NCBI GenBank assembly: GCA_964243435.1
Contig: CAXTFM010000164.1
Coordinates: forward strand, 1 to 7,489
Direction: 5' to 3'
Source of the DNA: RH-AL1 sp964243435
Lineage (GTDB): Bacteria > Pseudomonadota > Alphaproteobacteria > Rhizobiales > Beijerinckiaceae
Length of the DNA stretch: 7,489 nt
The notes below the pieces were generated by a model that did no database searches, was not told where the DNA came from, and worked only from the letters and a program-made list of their open reading frames with translations. The position numbers and the translations under genes were made by a program. Shown piece after piece: positions 1 through 5,497 of the stretch. How positions within the stretch are numbered: position 1 is the stretch's first letter; the number at the start of each line of letters is the position of its first letter.

Positions 1-566
1 TGTGGGCGAGCGTCGGCGCGGGCGTGGCGCGGCGTCCCGGGCGGCTCCTGCCCGGCCGGGGGGGCGCGCCGCCGCCGGGCGGGCAGGAAGCGTCCGGCGC
101 GGTGCCCGCCCGCGCGGACGCCCCCGCCGCCCGCGCGGCCGTGGCGTCGCCCGCGGTCCTGCCGCCGCTGGCGCCCCTGGAGCGCAAGCTGAAGCAGCGT
201 CTGTCGCGCGGGCGGGAAACCGCCGCCGCCGCCCTCGACCTGCACGGCTTCCGGCAGGCGGAGGCCCTGTCGGCGCTGCGGCGCTTCCTTGCCGCCGCGC
301 AGCGCGACGGCCTCAAGGTGGTGCTGGTGGTGACGGGCAAGGGCGGGCGCCCGGCGCCCCACGACGCCGGCGGTCCCGGGGTCGGCCTGGGGTTCGGTCC
401 TTCCGGGTTCGGCGGCGACGTCGGCGTGCTGCGCCGCAGCGTGCCGCTGTGGCTGGCGATGCCGGAGTTCCGCCCGGTCGTGCTCGGCTACGAGGAGGCC
501 GCGCGCTCGCAGGGCGGCTCCGGCGCGCTTTACGTGCGCCTGCGGCGGCGGCCGCCGCCGGTGTAG
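1..566 (+). CDS. Smr (MutS2 C-terminal type) domain protein, 5' end missing
   Basis: Frame 3 is open from the left edge to the TAG at 564-566, so this is a partial gene with 187 residues visible. The N-terminal third is Pro/Ala/Gly/Arg-rich and probably disordered. The Smr domain follows: the DLHG signature is at visible residues 79-82, in the setting LDLHGFRQAEA, and the TGKG turn is at 111-114. It ends with GVLRRSVPLWL and GGSGALYVRLRRR, the usual close of alphaproteobacterial stand-alone Smr proteins. Smr domains are nicking endonuclease or nucleic-acid binding modules; the role of this short form is not established. The first visible residues (W..V...V...PGR) resemble the start of such proteins, so little may be missing. 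The loop between TGKG and GVLRR is long and Gly-rich. A GTG at 24 is possible but is probably internal. Confidence 0.85.
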   Translation, partial: WASVGAGVARRPGRLLPGRGGAPPPGGQEASGAVPARADAPAARAAVASPAVLPPLAPLERKLKQRLSRGRETAAAALDLHGFRQAEALSALRRFLAAAQRDGLKVVLVVTGKGGRPAPHDAGGPGVGLGFGPSGFGGDVGVLRRSVPLWLAMPEFRPVVLGYEEAARSQGGSGALYVRLRRRPPPV

Positions 567-575
567 GCGCGCCGC

Positions 576-603
576 TTGAACTTGCCGCCGGAGCGGCTAG
601 GGT
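576..603 (+). promoter_or_regulatory. Candidate leuD promoter placing the start site near the ATG
   Basis: TTGAAC at 576-581 and TAGGGT at 598-603 are separated by 16 nt and resemble housekeeping -35 and -10 boxes. Counting 7 nt from the -10 box puts the transcription start at or next to the A of the leuD ATG (610). That would give a leaderless or nearly leaderless mRNA. The same bases include AGGG (599-602), which could instead be a weak ribosome binding site on a longer transcript. This is read by eye only. Confidence 0.35.
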
Positions 604-609
604 TCGCCC

Positions 610-1215
610 ATGGACAAGTTCACCACACTGACCGGCGTGGCGGCGCCCCTCAAGATCGCCAACATCGACACCGACCAGATCATCCCGGCGCGCTACCTCA
701 AGACGATCAAGCGCACCGGGCTCGGCGCCCATCTGTTCGCCGCCCACCGCTTCAAGGGCGACGGGTCGGAGAACCCGGACTTCGTGCTCAACAGGCCGGG
801 CTACCGCGCGGCGCAGATCCTCGTCGCGGAGGACAATTTCGGCTGCGGCTCGTCGCGCGAGCACGCGCCGTGGGCGCTGCGCGACTTCGGCATCCGCTGC
901 GTCATCTCGACGAGCTTCGCCGACATCTTCTACAACAACTGCTTCAAGAACGGCATCCTGCCGATCGTGGTCGCGCCCGACGACCTCGCCAAGCTGATGG
1001 ACGACGCCGACCGCGGCAGCAACGCGACGCTGACCGTGGACCTCGAAAACCAGCGCATCCACGGCCCCGACGGCGGCACGCTCGCCTTCGACATCGACCC
1101 GTTCCGCAAGCACAACCTGCTCAACGGGCTCGACGAGATCGGGCTGACGATGACGAAGAGCGGCGAGGTCGAGTCGTTCGAGACGGGCATGGCGGCGGAC
1201 CGCCCCTGGCTGTGA
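610..1215 (+). CDS. leuD: 3-isopropylmalate dehydratase small subunit (LeuD)
   Basis: LeuD is the small (swivel-domain) subunit of isopropylmalate isomerase. With LeuC, which carries the 4Fe-4S cluster, it converts 2-isopropylmalate to 3-isopropylmalate in leucine biosynthesis in the cytosol. The 201 residues are the normal length for the LeuD type 1 family. Family blocks are all present: NIDTDQIIPARYL near residues 18-30, the substrate-loop block FGCGSSREHAPWAL at 77-90, and IFYNNCFKNGILP at 106-118. The ATG at 610 gives the expected N-terminus (MDKFTTLTGVAAPL). leuC is not next to it in this window, and leuB is not immediately downstream, so the leu genes are dispersed here, as is common in alphaproteobacteria. 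The gene appears intact. It converges on the minus-strand gene that ends at 1283; the 67-nt gap between them shows no clear terminator. Confidence 0.97.
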   Translation: MDKFTTLTGVAAPLKIANIDTDQIIPARYLKTIKRTGLGAHLFAAHRFKGDGSENPDFVLNRPGYRAAQILVAEDNFGCGSSREHAPWALRDFGIRCVISTSFADIFYNNCFKNGILPIVVAPDDLAKLMDDADRGSNATLTVDLENQRIHGPDGGTLAFDIDPFRKHNLLNGLDEIGLTMTKSGEVESFETGMAADRPWL

Positions 1216-1282
1216 CGGGCACCCGCGTCCCGCCGCGGCCGGTCGAGCGCGCGCGGGCAGGGTGGACGGTGCGACGCCCCGT

Positions 1283-1651
1283 TCAGCGGCCGTAAGTGTC
1301 GCCGCCGATCCGCAGGTGCTGCGCGCCCGACGCGCCGCGGATCATGCCGAGGCCGTCGCCGGCGGGATCGGTGGCGCCGCCGAGCGTGCCGGAGCGCAGC
1401 GCCGCGTTGGAGGTCCCGGCCGTCGGCCAGCCCTGCGGGCCGCCGTCGGCGTGGATGCGACCGCCGTTGACGATCTGCCCGCAGGCGCCGTTGCCGATGT
1501 CGACGAAGCCCGGCCCGTAGATTTCGCAGCGCTCCGCGATCCGCATCACCTGCATCCGCTCCTCGCCCCGCGCGACCAGCGGCGTGGCGAGCGGCGCGAC
1601 GCATGCCGCGGCGAGCAGGAGGAGCGTGGGGCGGCGACGAAGCGGAATCAT
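1283..1651 (-). CDS. Short exported protein with porin-type Cys motif, function unknown
   Basis: This 122-residue protein has a signal peptide: positively charged MIPLRRR, then a hydrophobic stretch to about residue 26, with likely cleavage near PLVA-RGE (28-30). Cys17 lies in the hydrophobic core but lacks a good lipobox, so a lipoprotein is possible but less likely. Residues 42-57 read CEIYGPGFVDIGNGAC. This resembles the C-x(2)-YG-x-GF-x(n)-C signature at the N-terminus of alphaproteobacterial porins, where it forms a small disulfide loop. The rest is Gly-rich with no further barrel sequence, so it is not a full porin. The start is supported by AAAGG five nt before the ATG. It lies 83 nt downstream of rsmE on the same strand and may be transcribed with it. 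Export and motif are seen; outer-membrane or periplasmic location is inferred. Confidence 0.75.
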   Translation of the reverse strand: MIPLRRRPTLLLLAAACVAPLATPLVARGEERMQVMRIAERCEIYGPGFVDIGNGACGQIVNGGRIHADGGPQGWPTAGTSNAALRSGTLGGATDPAGDGLGMIRGASGAQHLRIGGDTYGR

Positions 1652-1707
1652 TTCGGCCTTTCGATCTCAGCCCCGTGTTGTTGGCGGCACATTCGGGCGA
1701 GATCGTG

Positions 1708-1720
1708 GTCCCATCGGGAC
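1708..1720. repeat. Small inverted repeat after rsmE
   Basis: GTCCC-atc-GGGAC is a perfect 5-bp stem with a 3-nt loop, 14 nt past the rsmE stop codon. It lies between two copies of GTGTTGTTG (1675-1683 and 1724-1732, 49 nt apart). It could be a weak 3' hairpin for rsmE or part of a binding site in front of the downstream gene. There is no T-tract. It is short enough to occur by chance. Confidence 0.25.
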
Positions 1721-1734
1721 GCGGTGTTGTTGTC

Positions 1735-2532
1735 TTAACGCCAGTCGCCGGCGACCGCCTGCACCAGCGCCAGCGCCGCCACCGCGGCCGTGTCGGCGCG
1801 CAGGACGCGCGGCCCGAGCGACAAGCGCACCACGCCCGGCACGGCCAGCAGCGCCGCGCGCTCGCCCTCGTCGAAGCCGCCCTCCGGGCCGATCAGCACG
1901 GCCGCCGGCGCGTCGCGCGCGAGGGCGCGCAGCACCGCCGCCGGGTCGCCCCGCTCCGCGTCCTCGTCGCAGAACACCAGGGTGCGCCCGGCGTCCCAAC
2001 CGGCCAGCACCCGCGCCAGCGGTTCGGGGTCGTGGACGGCGGGGATCGACAGGATGCCGCACTGTTCGGCCGCCTCGATCGCGTTGGCCCGCACCCGGCC
2101 GCCATTGACCCGGCTCGCCTGCGTGCGCCGGGTCAGCACCGGGCGCAGCGCGCCGGCGCCCATTTCCACCGCCTTCTGCACCATGTAGTCGAGCCGGGCG
2201 TGCTTCAGCGGCGCGAACAGGTAGTGGAGGTCGCCCGGCGCGGTCTGCGCGCGGACGGGGGCCTCTGCCACCAGCGTCGCGCCCTTGCCGGGCCCCCTCC
2301 CGGCTCCCTTGCCGTCGCCCCGGCCCCCCTCGCCGCGGCTTCCCTCGCCCTGGGTGAAACGCGCGCGCCATTCGCCGTCGCGGCCGTTGAACACCAGGAC
2401 GTCGCCGCCTTCTTTCAGCCTGAGTACGTTGCGAAGATAGTTCCGCTGGTCCGCTTCGAGGGCCAGCACGGCGCCGGGGCGCAGGTCGGGCTGGACGAAG
2501 AGGCGGGGGGCGGAGAAGTCGTAGGACGCCAT
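1735..2532 (-). CDS. rsmE: 16S rRNA (uracil(1498)-N(3))-methyltransferase RsmE
   Basis: RsmE methylates N3 of U1498 of 16S rRNA using S-adenosylmethionine, in the assembled small subunit near the decoding site. The 265-residue protein has an N-terminal PUA-like part (FSAPRLFV at 6-13, HHYLRNVLR-like NYLRNVLRLK at 31-40). A SPOUT/trefoil-knot methyltransferase part follows: LKHARLDYMVQKAVEMG at 109-125, EAAEQC at 153-158, IGPEGGF at 214-220 and LGPRVLRADTA at 239-249. The last two blocks are the knot and cofactor-binding loops of the family. A Gly/Lys/Arg-rich insertion at about residues 62-84 makes the protein slightly longer than usual. I chose the ATG at 2532 because MASYDFSAPRLFV fits the family; a GTG at 2550 would add six residues. 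There is no clear ribosome binding site, and a perfect hairpin abuts the ATG. It diverges from the gene at 2642. Confidence 0.93.
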   Translation of the reverse strand: MASYDFSAPRLFVQPDLRPGAVLALEADQRNYLRNVLRLKEGGDVLVFNGRDGEWRARFTQGEGSRGEGGRGDGKGAGRGPGKGATLVAEAPVRAQTAPGDLHYLFAPLKHARLDYMVQKAVEMGAGALRPVLTRRTQASRVNGGRVRANAIEAAEQCGILSIPAVHDPEPLARVLAGWDAGRTLVFCDEDAERGDPAAVLRALARDAPAAVLIGPEGGFDEGERAALLAVPGVVRLSLGPRVLRADTAAVAALALVQAVAGDWR

Positions 2533-2555
2533 GGCGCGTGGGTTTACCACGCGCC
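2533..2555. repeat. Perfect 9-bp inverted repeat touching the rsmE start codon
   Basis: GGCGCGTGG (2533-2541) and CCACGCGCC (2547-2555) are perfect reverse complements around a 5-nt loop. In the rsmE transcript this hairpin ends at the base just before the ATG and takes the place where a ribosome binding site would be. As DNA it is a dyad in the divergent 109-nt gap and could instead be an operator for both sides. Presence and symmetry are seen; function is inferred. Confidence 0.6.
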
Positions 2556-2641
2556 CCGACGCGGCCGCGATCTCTTTCGGTGCCCCGCCCCGACGACCGC
2601 GCGCGTGCCCTGCCGTGACTCACCGAGGGGGATCGTTGTCC

Positions 2642-3100
2642 ATGGTTATGGCGGTTCGTTCACCGCGCGCGGCGGCAGGCGCCACGTTGTTGTCGCTGGC
2701 GGTGCTGGCGGCGGGGTTGTCGTCGCGTCCCGCGGCGGCGGGGGATTGCAACACCGACGTCGCCGGCCTCACGCAGAAGCGGCAGTCCGTCATCGACAAG
2801 CTCAACGTGCTGGCCAAGTCGTCCAAGGGCAAGCTCGACCCCGTGGCCTCGTGCCCCGTGCTGCAAACGCTGGTCAGGGCCGAGGGCGAGCTGTTGAAGT
2901 ACCTCGTCGCCAACAAGAACTGGTGCAACATCCCCGAAGAGGCGGTCAACAACCTCCAGGCCGCGAGCGGCAAGTCGCAGGGCTTCGCCACCCAGGCCTG
3001 CAACTTCGCCGTCCAGGCCAAGAAGGCCAAGGAGCAGCAGGCCTCGGCCAGTGCCAGCATCGCCGCCGAGGCGCAGAAGCTGCCGGCCGGCCCGCTCTAA
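2642..3100 (+). CDS. Exported four-cysteine protein of unknown function
   Basis: I do not recognise a named family. The 152-residue product has a clear signal peptide (residues 1 to about 33, hydrophobic core LLSLAVLAAGL, cleavage near PAAA-GD). The mature part is about 118 residues and looks largely helical. It has exactly four cysteines (36, 71, 95, 120), two per half, which would suit two disulfides in the periplasm. The C-terminal third is Ala/Lys/Gln/Glu-rich (QAKKAKEQQASASAS, from about 125). The start at 2642 is supported by GAGGGGGA at 2625-2632; an ATG at 2648 is the alternative. The reading frame is open further upstream, but that part lacks a ribosome binding site and would overlap the rsmE start. 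It diverges from rsmE and stops 11 nt before ubiA, so it probably shares ubiA's transcript. Confidence 0.85.
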   Translation: MVMAVRSPRAAAGATLLSLAVLAAGLSSRPAAAGDCNTDVAGLTQKRQSVIDKLNVLAKSSKGKLDPVASCPVLQTLVRAEGELLKYLVANKNWCNIPEEAVNNLQAASGKSQGFATQACNFAVQAKKAKEQQASASASIAAEAQKLPAGPL

Positions 3101-3111
3101 CGTCCGGCGCG

Positions 3112-4071
3112 GTGGTCGCCGAGCCCGGCGGGCGCCCGGCGGCCCCCGCGCTGCCCGACGCCGTCGGGCGCCAGCTCCTGTTCCGCCTGGCGCCGCATCG
3201 CGCCGCCCCCTACCTCCAGCTCGCCCGGCTCGACCGTCCCACCGGCTACTGGCTGCTGGTGCTGCCGTGCTGGTGGGCGAGCGCGCTGGCGAGCCTCGCC
3301 GCCGGGCGCCCGCCCGAGTGGCGGCAGCTGCTGCTGTTCCTCGTCGGCGCGATCCTCATGCGCGGGTCGGGGTCGACCTACAACGACATCGTCGACCGCG
3401 ACCTCGACGCCAAGGTCGAGCGCACGCGCCACCGCCCGCTCCCCTCGGGGCGGGTCGGCGTCGCGGCGGCGCGGGCGTTCCTCGTCGCGCAGGCGCTCCT
3501 CGGCCTCCTCGTCGTGCTCCAGTTCAACCTGTTCACGGTCCTGCTCGGCATCGGCTCGCTCGCGATCGTCGCCGCGTACCCCTTCGCCAAGCGCGTCACC
3601 TCGTGGCCGCAGCTGGTGCTCGGCCTCGCCTTCGCCTGGGGCGGCCTCGTCGGCTGGAGCGCGCAATCCGGGTCGCTCCGGCCCGCCGCCGGCTGCGTCT
3701 ACGCCGCCGCGGTGCTGTGGACGATCGGCTACGACACGATCTACGCGTTGCAGGACGCGCGCGACGACCCCGCCGCCGGCATCAAGTCCACCGCGCGGCT
3801 GTTCGGTCCGCACGTCCGCCTCGCCGTCGGGCTGCTCTACGCCGGCGCGGTGCTGCTGATCGAGGGCGCGCTCGCGGCGGCGGGCGGCACGGGGGCGCCG
3901 GGCCGGTTCGCGCTGGCCCAGGCCGGCGTCGCCGGCTTCGCCCTGCACCTCGGCTGGCAGGTCGCCACCCTCGATCCCGCCGACCCGGCGCGGGCGCTGC
4001 ACCTGTTCCGCTCCAACCGCGGGGCGGGGCTGCTGCTGTTCGCCGGGCTGGCGGCCGCCGCCCTCGCCTGA
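3112..4071 (+). CDS. ubiA: 4-hydroxybenzoate polyprenyltransferase (UbiA)
   Basis: UbiA is an inner-membrane prenyltransferase. It attaches the polyprenyl chain to carbon 3 of 4-hydroxybenzoate, the membrane-committing step of ubiquinone synthesis, using Mg2+. The 319-residue protein shows both aspartate-rich motifs that bind the Mg-diphosphate. The first is N91-D92-x2-D95-x3-D99, followed by RTRHRPLPSG; the second is YALQD-x3-D with D215 and D219. Between and after them are about eight hydrophobic segments, as expected. The only sensible start is the GTG at 3112, 11 nt after the four-Cys gene; no ribosome binding site stands out, so translation may be coupled to that gene. From memory, ubiA next to rsmE is a recurring arrangement in Hyphomicrobiales, here with the four-Cys gene in between. 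The gene appears intact. Confidence 0.95.
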   Translation: MVAEPGGRPAAPALPDAVGRQLLFRLAPHRAAPYLQLARLDRPTGYWLLVLPCWWASALASLAAGRPPEWRQLLLFLVGAILMRGSGSTYNDIVDRDLDAKVERTRHRPLPSGRVGVAAARAFLVAQALLGLLVVLQFNLFTVLLGIGSLAIVAAYPFAKRVTSWPQLVLGLAFAWGGLVGWSAQSGSLRPAAGCVYAAAVLWTIGYDTIYALQDARDDPAAGIKSTARLFGPHVRLAVGLLYAGAVLLIEGALAAAGGTGAPGRFALAQAGVAGFALHLGWQVATLDPADPARALHLFRSNRGAGLLLFAGLAAAALA

Positions 4072-4098
4072 CGAAGCACGCCGCAACGCCCAAGCTTT

Positions 4099-4123
4099 GG
4101 AACGCTCGCGGGAGGCGGGGATT
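4099..4123 (+). promoter_or_regulatory. Candidate EcfG-type (general stress) promoter
   Basis: GGAAC at 4099-4103 is followed by 18 nt and then TT at 4122-4123. This fits the GGAAC-N18/19-TT form described for RpoE2/EcfG sigma factors of alphaproteobacteria. It lies 45 nt upstream of the DUF1328 start codon, a normal promoter distance. The -10 context is GATT rather than the better CGTT, so the match is partial. Confidence 0.42.
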
Positions 4124-4168
4124 AAGCCGCCGCCGACGCCATCGTCGGATCAGCCTGGGCGCGCCGTC

Positions 4169-4351
4169 ATGTCCTCCGTTCTGAAATACGCCATCATCGC
4201 CTTCGTGGTCTCGATCATCGCCGGCGGGCTCGGCTTTTCCGGCGTCTCGTCGGCGGCCAGCGGCATTTCGCGGATCCTGTTCTTCATCTTCCTGATCCTG
4301 GCGGTGCTGCTGCTCGTGCTGGGCGTGACGGTGTTCAAGGCGGTGACCTGA
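4169..4351 (+). CDS. Small DUF1328 (YtjA/UPF0391) membrane protein
   Basis: This 60-residue protein consists of two membrane helices (about 5-23 and 35-56) joined by a short Gly/Ser/Ala loop. LGFSGVSSAASGISRILFF at about 21-39 is the DUF1328 signature, close to E. coli YtjA. The function of the family is not known. Length and ends fit the family; an upstream in-frame TTG at 4097 would add a polar, non-conserved leader and overlap the candidate promoter, so I chose the ATG at 4169. The ribosome binding site is weak (GGG about 10 nt upstream). The gene stands alone: 97 nt after ubiA, and convergent with the protease gene. A possible EcfG promoter precedes it, suggesting stress induction, which is an inference. 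Confidence 0.93.
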   Translation: MSSVLKYAIIAFVVSIIAGGLGFSGVSSAASGISRILFFIFLILAVLLLVLGVTVFKAVT

Positions 4352-4375
4352 CGCCCTCACGCCCTCCGGCGCACG

Positions 4376-4391
4376 GGCCGCTTCCGCGGCC
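4376..4391. terminator. Possible bidirectional terminator hairpin
   Basis: GGCCGC-TTCC-GCGGCC forms a perfect 6-bp G/C stem with a tetraloop. It can be extended past a 2-nt bulge by neighbouring G/C bases. It sits in the 46-nt gap between two convergent genes, where a shared terminator would be expected. There is no T-tract on either side, so intrinsic termination is uncertain. Confidence 0.35.
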
Positions 4392-4397
4392 GGCCCG

Positions 4398-5249
4398 TCA
4401 GCGCTGCACCACGACCTTGCCGGCGGCGTCGTAAACGGCCTGCTTGAAGGCACCCTCGATCGACACGGCGAAGTTGTAGTGCGTGCGCGAGAAGGGCATG
4501 GCCTTGAACGGCCTGTTGGAGCGCCACCCCACCAGGATGGCGCCGACCTTCATCATGTCGTGGTCGAACATCAGCGCGCCGCCGGACGCGCCGTCGCCCG
4601 TGTCGCAATCGAAGGCGAACTCGCGCGTCCCTTCCGCGCCCGCCGACAGCTTGTCGTGCAGCGCGCAGTCCTGCATCGAAAGCTTCCTGGCCTCGCCCCA
4701 GTCGATGTGGCCGCGCGCCACGAAGGTCACCGGCGCGTTCTCCTTGACGTCGGTGGCGACGCCGTAGGGCTTGACGCCCGTCACCGCGTGGGTCAGGCGC
4801 GCCACCGCCCAGTCGTGGGTGACCTCGACGTCGTAGGGCTTGGTGCTGCCGGCGACGATGCTGCCGAGGTCGACGGGGACGTGGACCTCGGCGCCGTTGA
4901 CCGTCAGCTCGAAGGAGCAGGCGCGCGCGCGCGGCAGGCCGTTCTCGTCGAAGAACACGTGCGCGGCGGTGGTGACGACCTCGTCGGTCAGGGTGAGCTG
5001 CCCGGCGCCGTGAGCGTTGCCGCACTGGATCAGGCCCGACGCCATGTGGGCGCGGATCACGTCGCGGGCGACGAGGTTGTGCTCCTCGGCATAGGTTTGC
5101 GGGATGCGCCGCGCGTCCTGCCCGAACACCACGACGGGGGTGGCGCGCAGCGACGCCGGCGCGGCCGGCACGGTCAGCAGCGGTGCGGCCATCGACGGGA
5201 CGAGGTTGAAAAGAAACGCGGCGACCGACACCCCAATCCGTGACCGCAT
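4398..5249 (-). CDS. Exported trypsin-like (S1 family) serine protease
   Basis: This 283-residue protein has an N-terminal signal peptide (MRSRIGVSVAAFLFNLVPSMAA), so it acts in the periplasm or outside the cell. The chymotrypsin-fold triad is readable: His97 in VVTTAAHVFF, Asp146 in THDWAVARL, and Ser222 in DTGDGASGGAL. The DT-x2-G-x-SG arrangement resembles the V8/glutamyl endopeptidase type of bacterial S1 proteases, but substrate preference cannot be read from this. Four cysteines (76, 111, 195, 215) could form two disulfides. The start at 5249 is set by GAGG six nt upstream and by the signal peptide; an in-frame ATG at 5303 would add a polar leader. No PDZ or membrane domain follows. No substrate or inhibitor gene is beside it. 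It diverges from zapE and converges on the DUF1328 gene. Confidence 0.88.
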   Translation of the reverse strand: MRSRIGVSVAAFLFNLVPSMAAPLLTVPAAPASLRATPVVVFGQDARRIPQTYAEEHNLVARDVIRAHMASGLIQCGNAHGAGQLTLTDEVVTTAAHVFFDENGLPRARACSFELTVNGAEVHVPVDLGSIVAGSTKPYDVEVTHDWAVARLTHAVTGVKPYGVATDVKENAPVTFVARGHIDWGEARKLSMQDCALHDKLSAGAEGTREFAFDCDTGDGASGGALMFDHDMMKVGAILVGWRSNRPFKAMPFSRTHYNFAVSIEGAFKQAVYDAAGKVVVQR

Positions 5250-5370
5250 TCCAGTCCTCGCGCCCGATGTGCGGGGGCATCCATGCCGGCAGCTTTGGCT
5301 CAAATCAAGGCGAGCGCGGGAAATCGCCGGGGCGCCGTTCCCCGGCCAAGCTCACGTCGTGGCGCGAGCC

Positions 5371-5398
5371 TTGCGGTCGGCCCGTCGCGGTTGCTAGA
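5371..5398 (+). promoter_or_regulatory. Candidate zapE promoter
   Basis: TTGCGG at 5371-5376 and GCTAGA at 5393-5398, 16 nt apart, resemble alphaproteobacterial housekeeping -35 and -10 boxes. Transcription would begin near 5405, inside the first inverted repeat, and leave a leader of about 93 nt before zapE. This is a visual match only. Confidence 0.33.
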
Positions 5399-5431
5399 GC
5401 ATCGGCCCCGCCCGCCCGGGGCAGCCGATGC
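5399..5431. repeat. Inverted repeat 1 upstream of zapE (8-bp stem)
   Basis: GCATCGGC (5399-5406) and GCCGATGC (5424-5431) are perfect reverse complements. Inside, CCCG (5407-5410) can pair with CGGG (5417-5420), giving a longer interrupted stem. It begins next to the candidate -10 box, so it could be an operator or the first hairpin of the zapE leader RNA. Confidence 0.55.
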
Positions 5432-5461
5432 GCGGCGGGCCGACGCACCCGGCCCGCCGCG
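5431..5461. repeat. Inverted repeat 2 upstream of zapE (12-bp stem)
   Basis: The arm CGCGGCGGGCCG (5431-5442) and the arm CGGCCCGCCGCG (5450-5461) are perfect reverse complements around a 7-nt loop. The first arm starts on the last base of the preceding inverted repeat. It ends 36 nt before the zapE ATG and 20 nt before its GGAGGG. No T-tract follows, so simple intrinsic termination is not obvious. Confidence 0.65.
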
Positions 5462-5497
5462 TTCGGGGTGCCACGCTTCACGGAGGGTTCCGCGCGC

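Noticed and set aside
313..1113. A 266-codon minus-strand frame over the Smr gene and leuD
   Set aside because: Antisense shadow of two well-supported genes with no family features.
1603..4071. An 822-codon plus-strand open frame
   Set aside because: Only its last 319 codons are a gene (ubiA). The rest is the opposite strand of rsmE and another frame of the four-Cys gene, open because stop codons are rare at this G+C content.
4483..5243. Plus-strand frames across the protease gene
   Set aside because: Shadow of the minus-strand gene, without ribosome binding site support or motifs.
4357..5280. A 307-codon minus-strand frame overlapping the protease gene
   Set aside because: It is the same strand in the wrong frame; the Arg-rich translation lacks motifs, while the other frame carries the full catalytic triad and a signal peptide.
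5337..5341. GGAAC on the minus strand upstream of the protease gene
   Set aside because: No TT or CGTT at the required spacing downstream.
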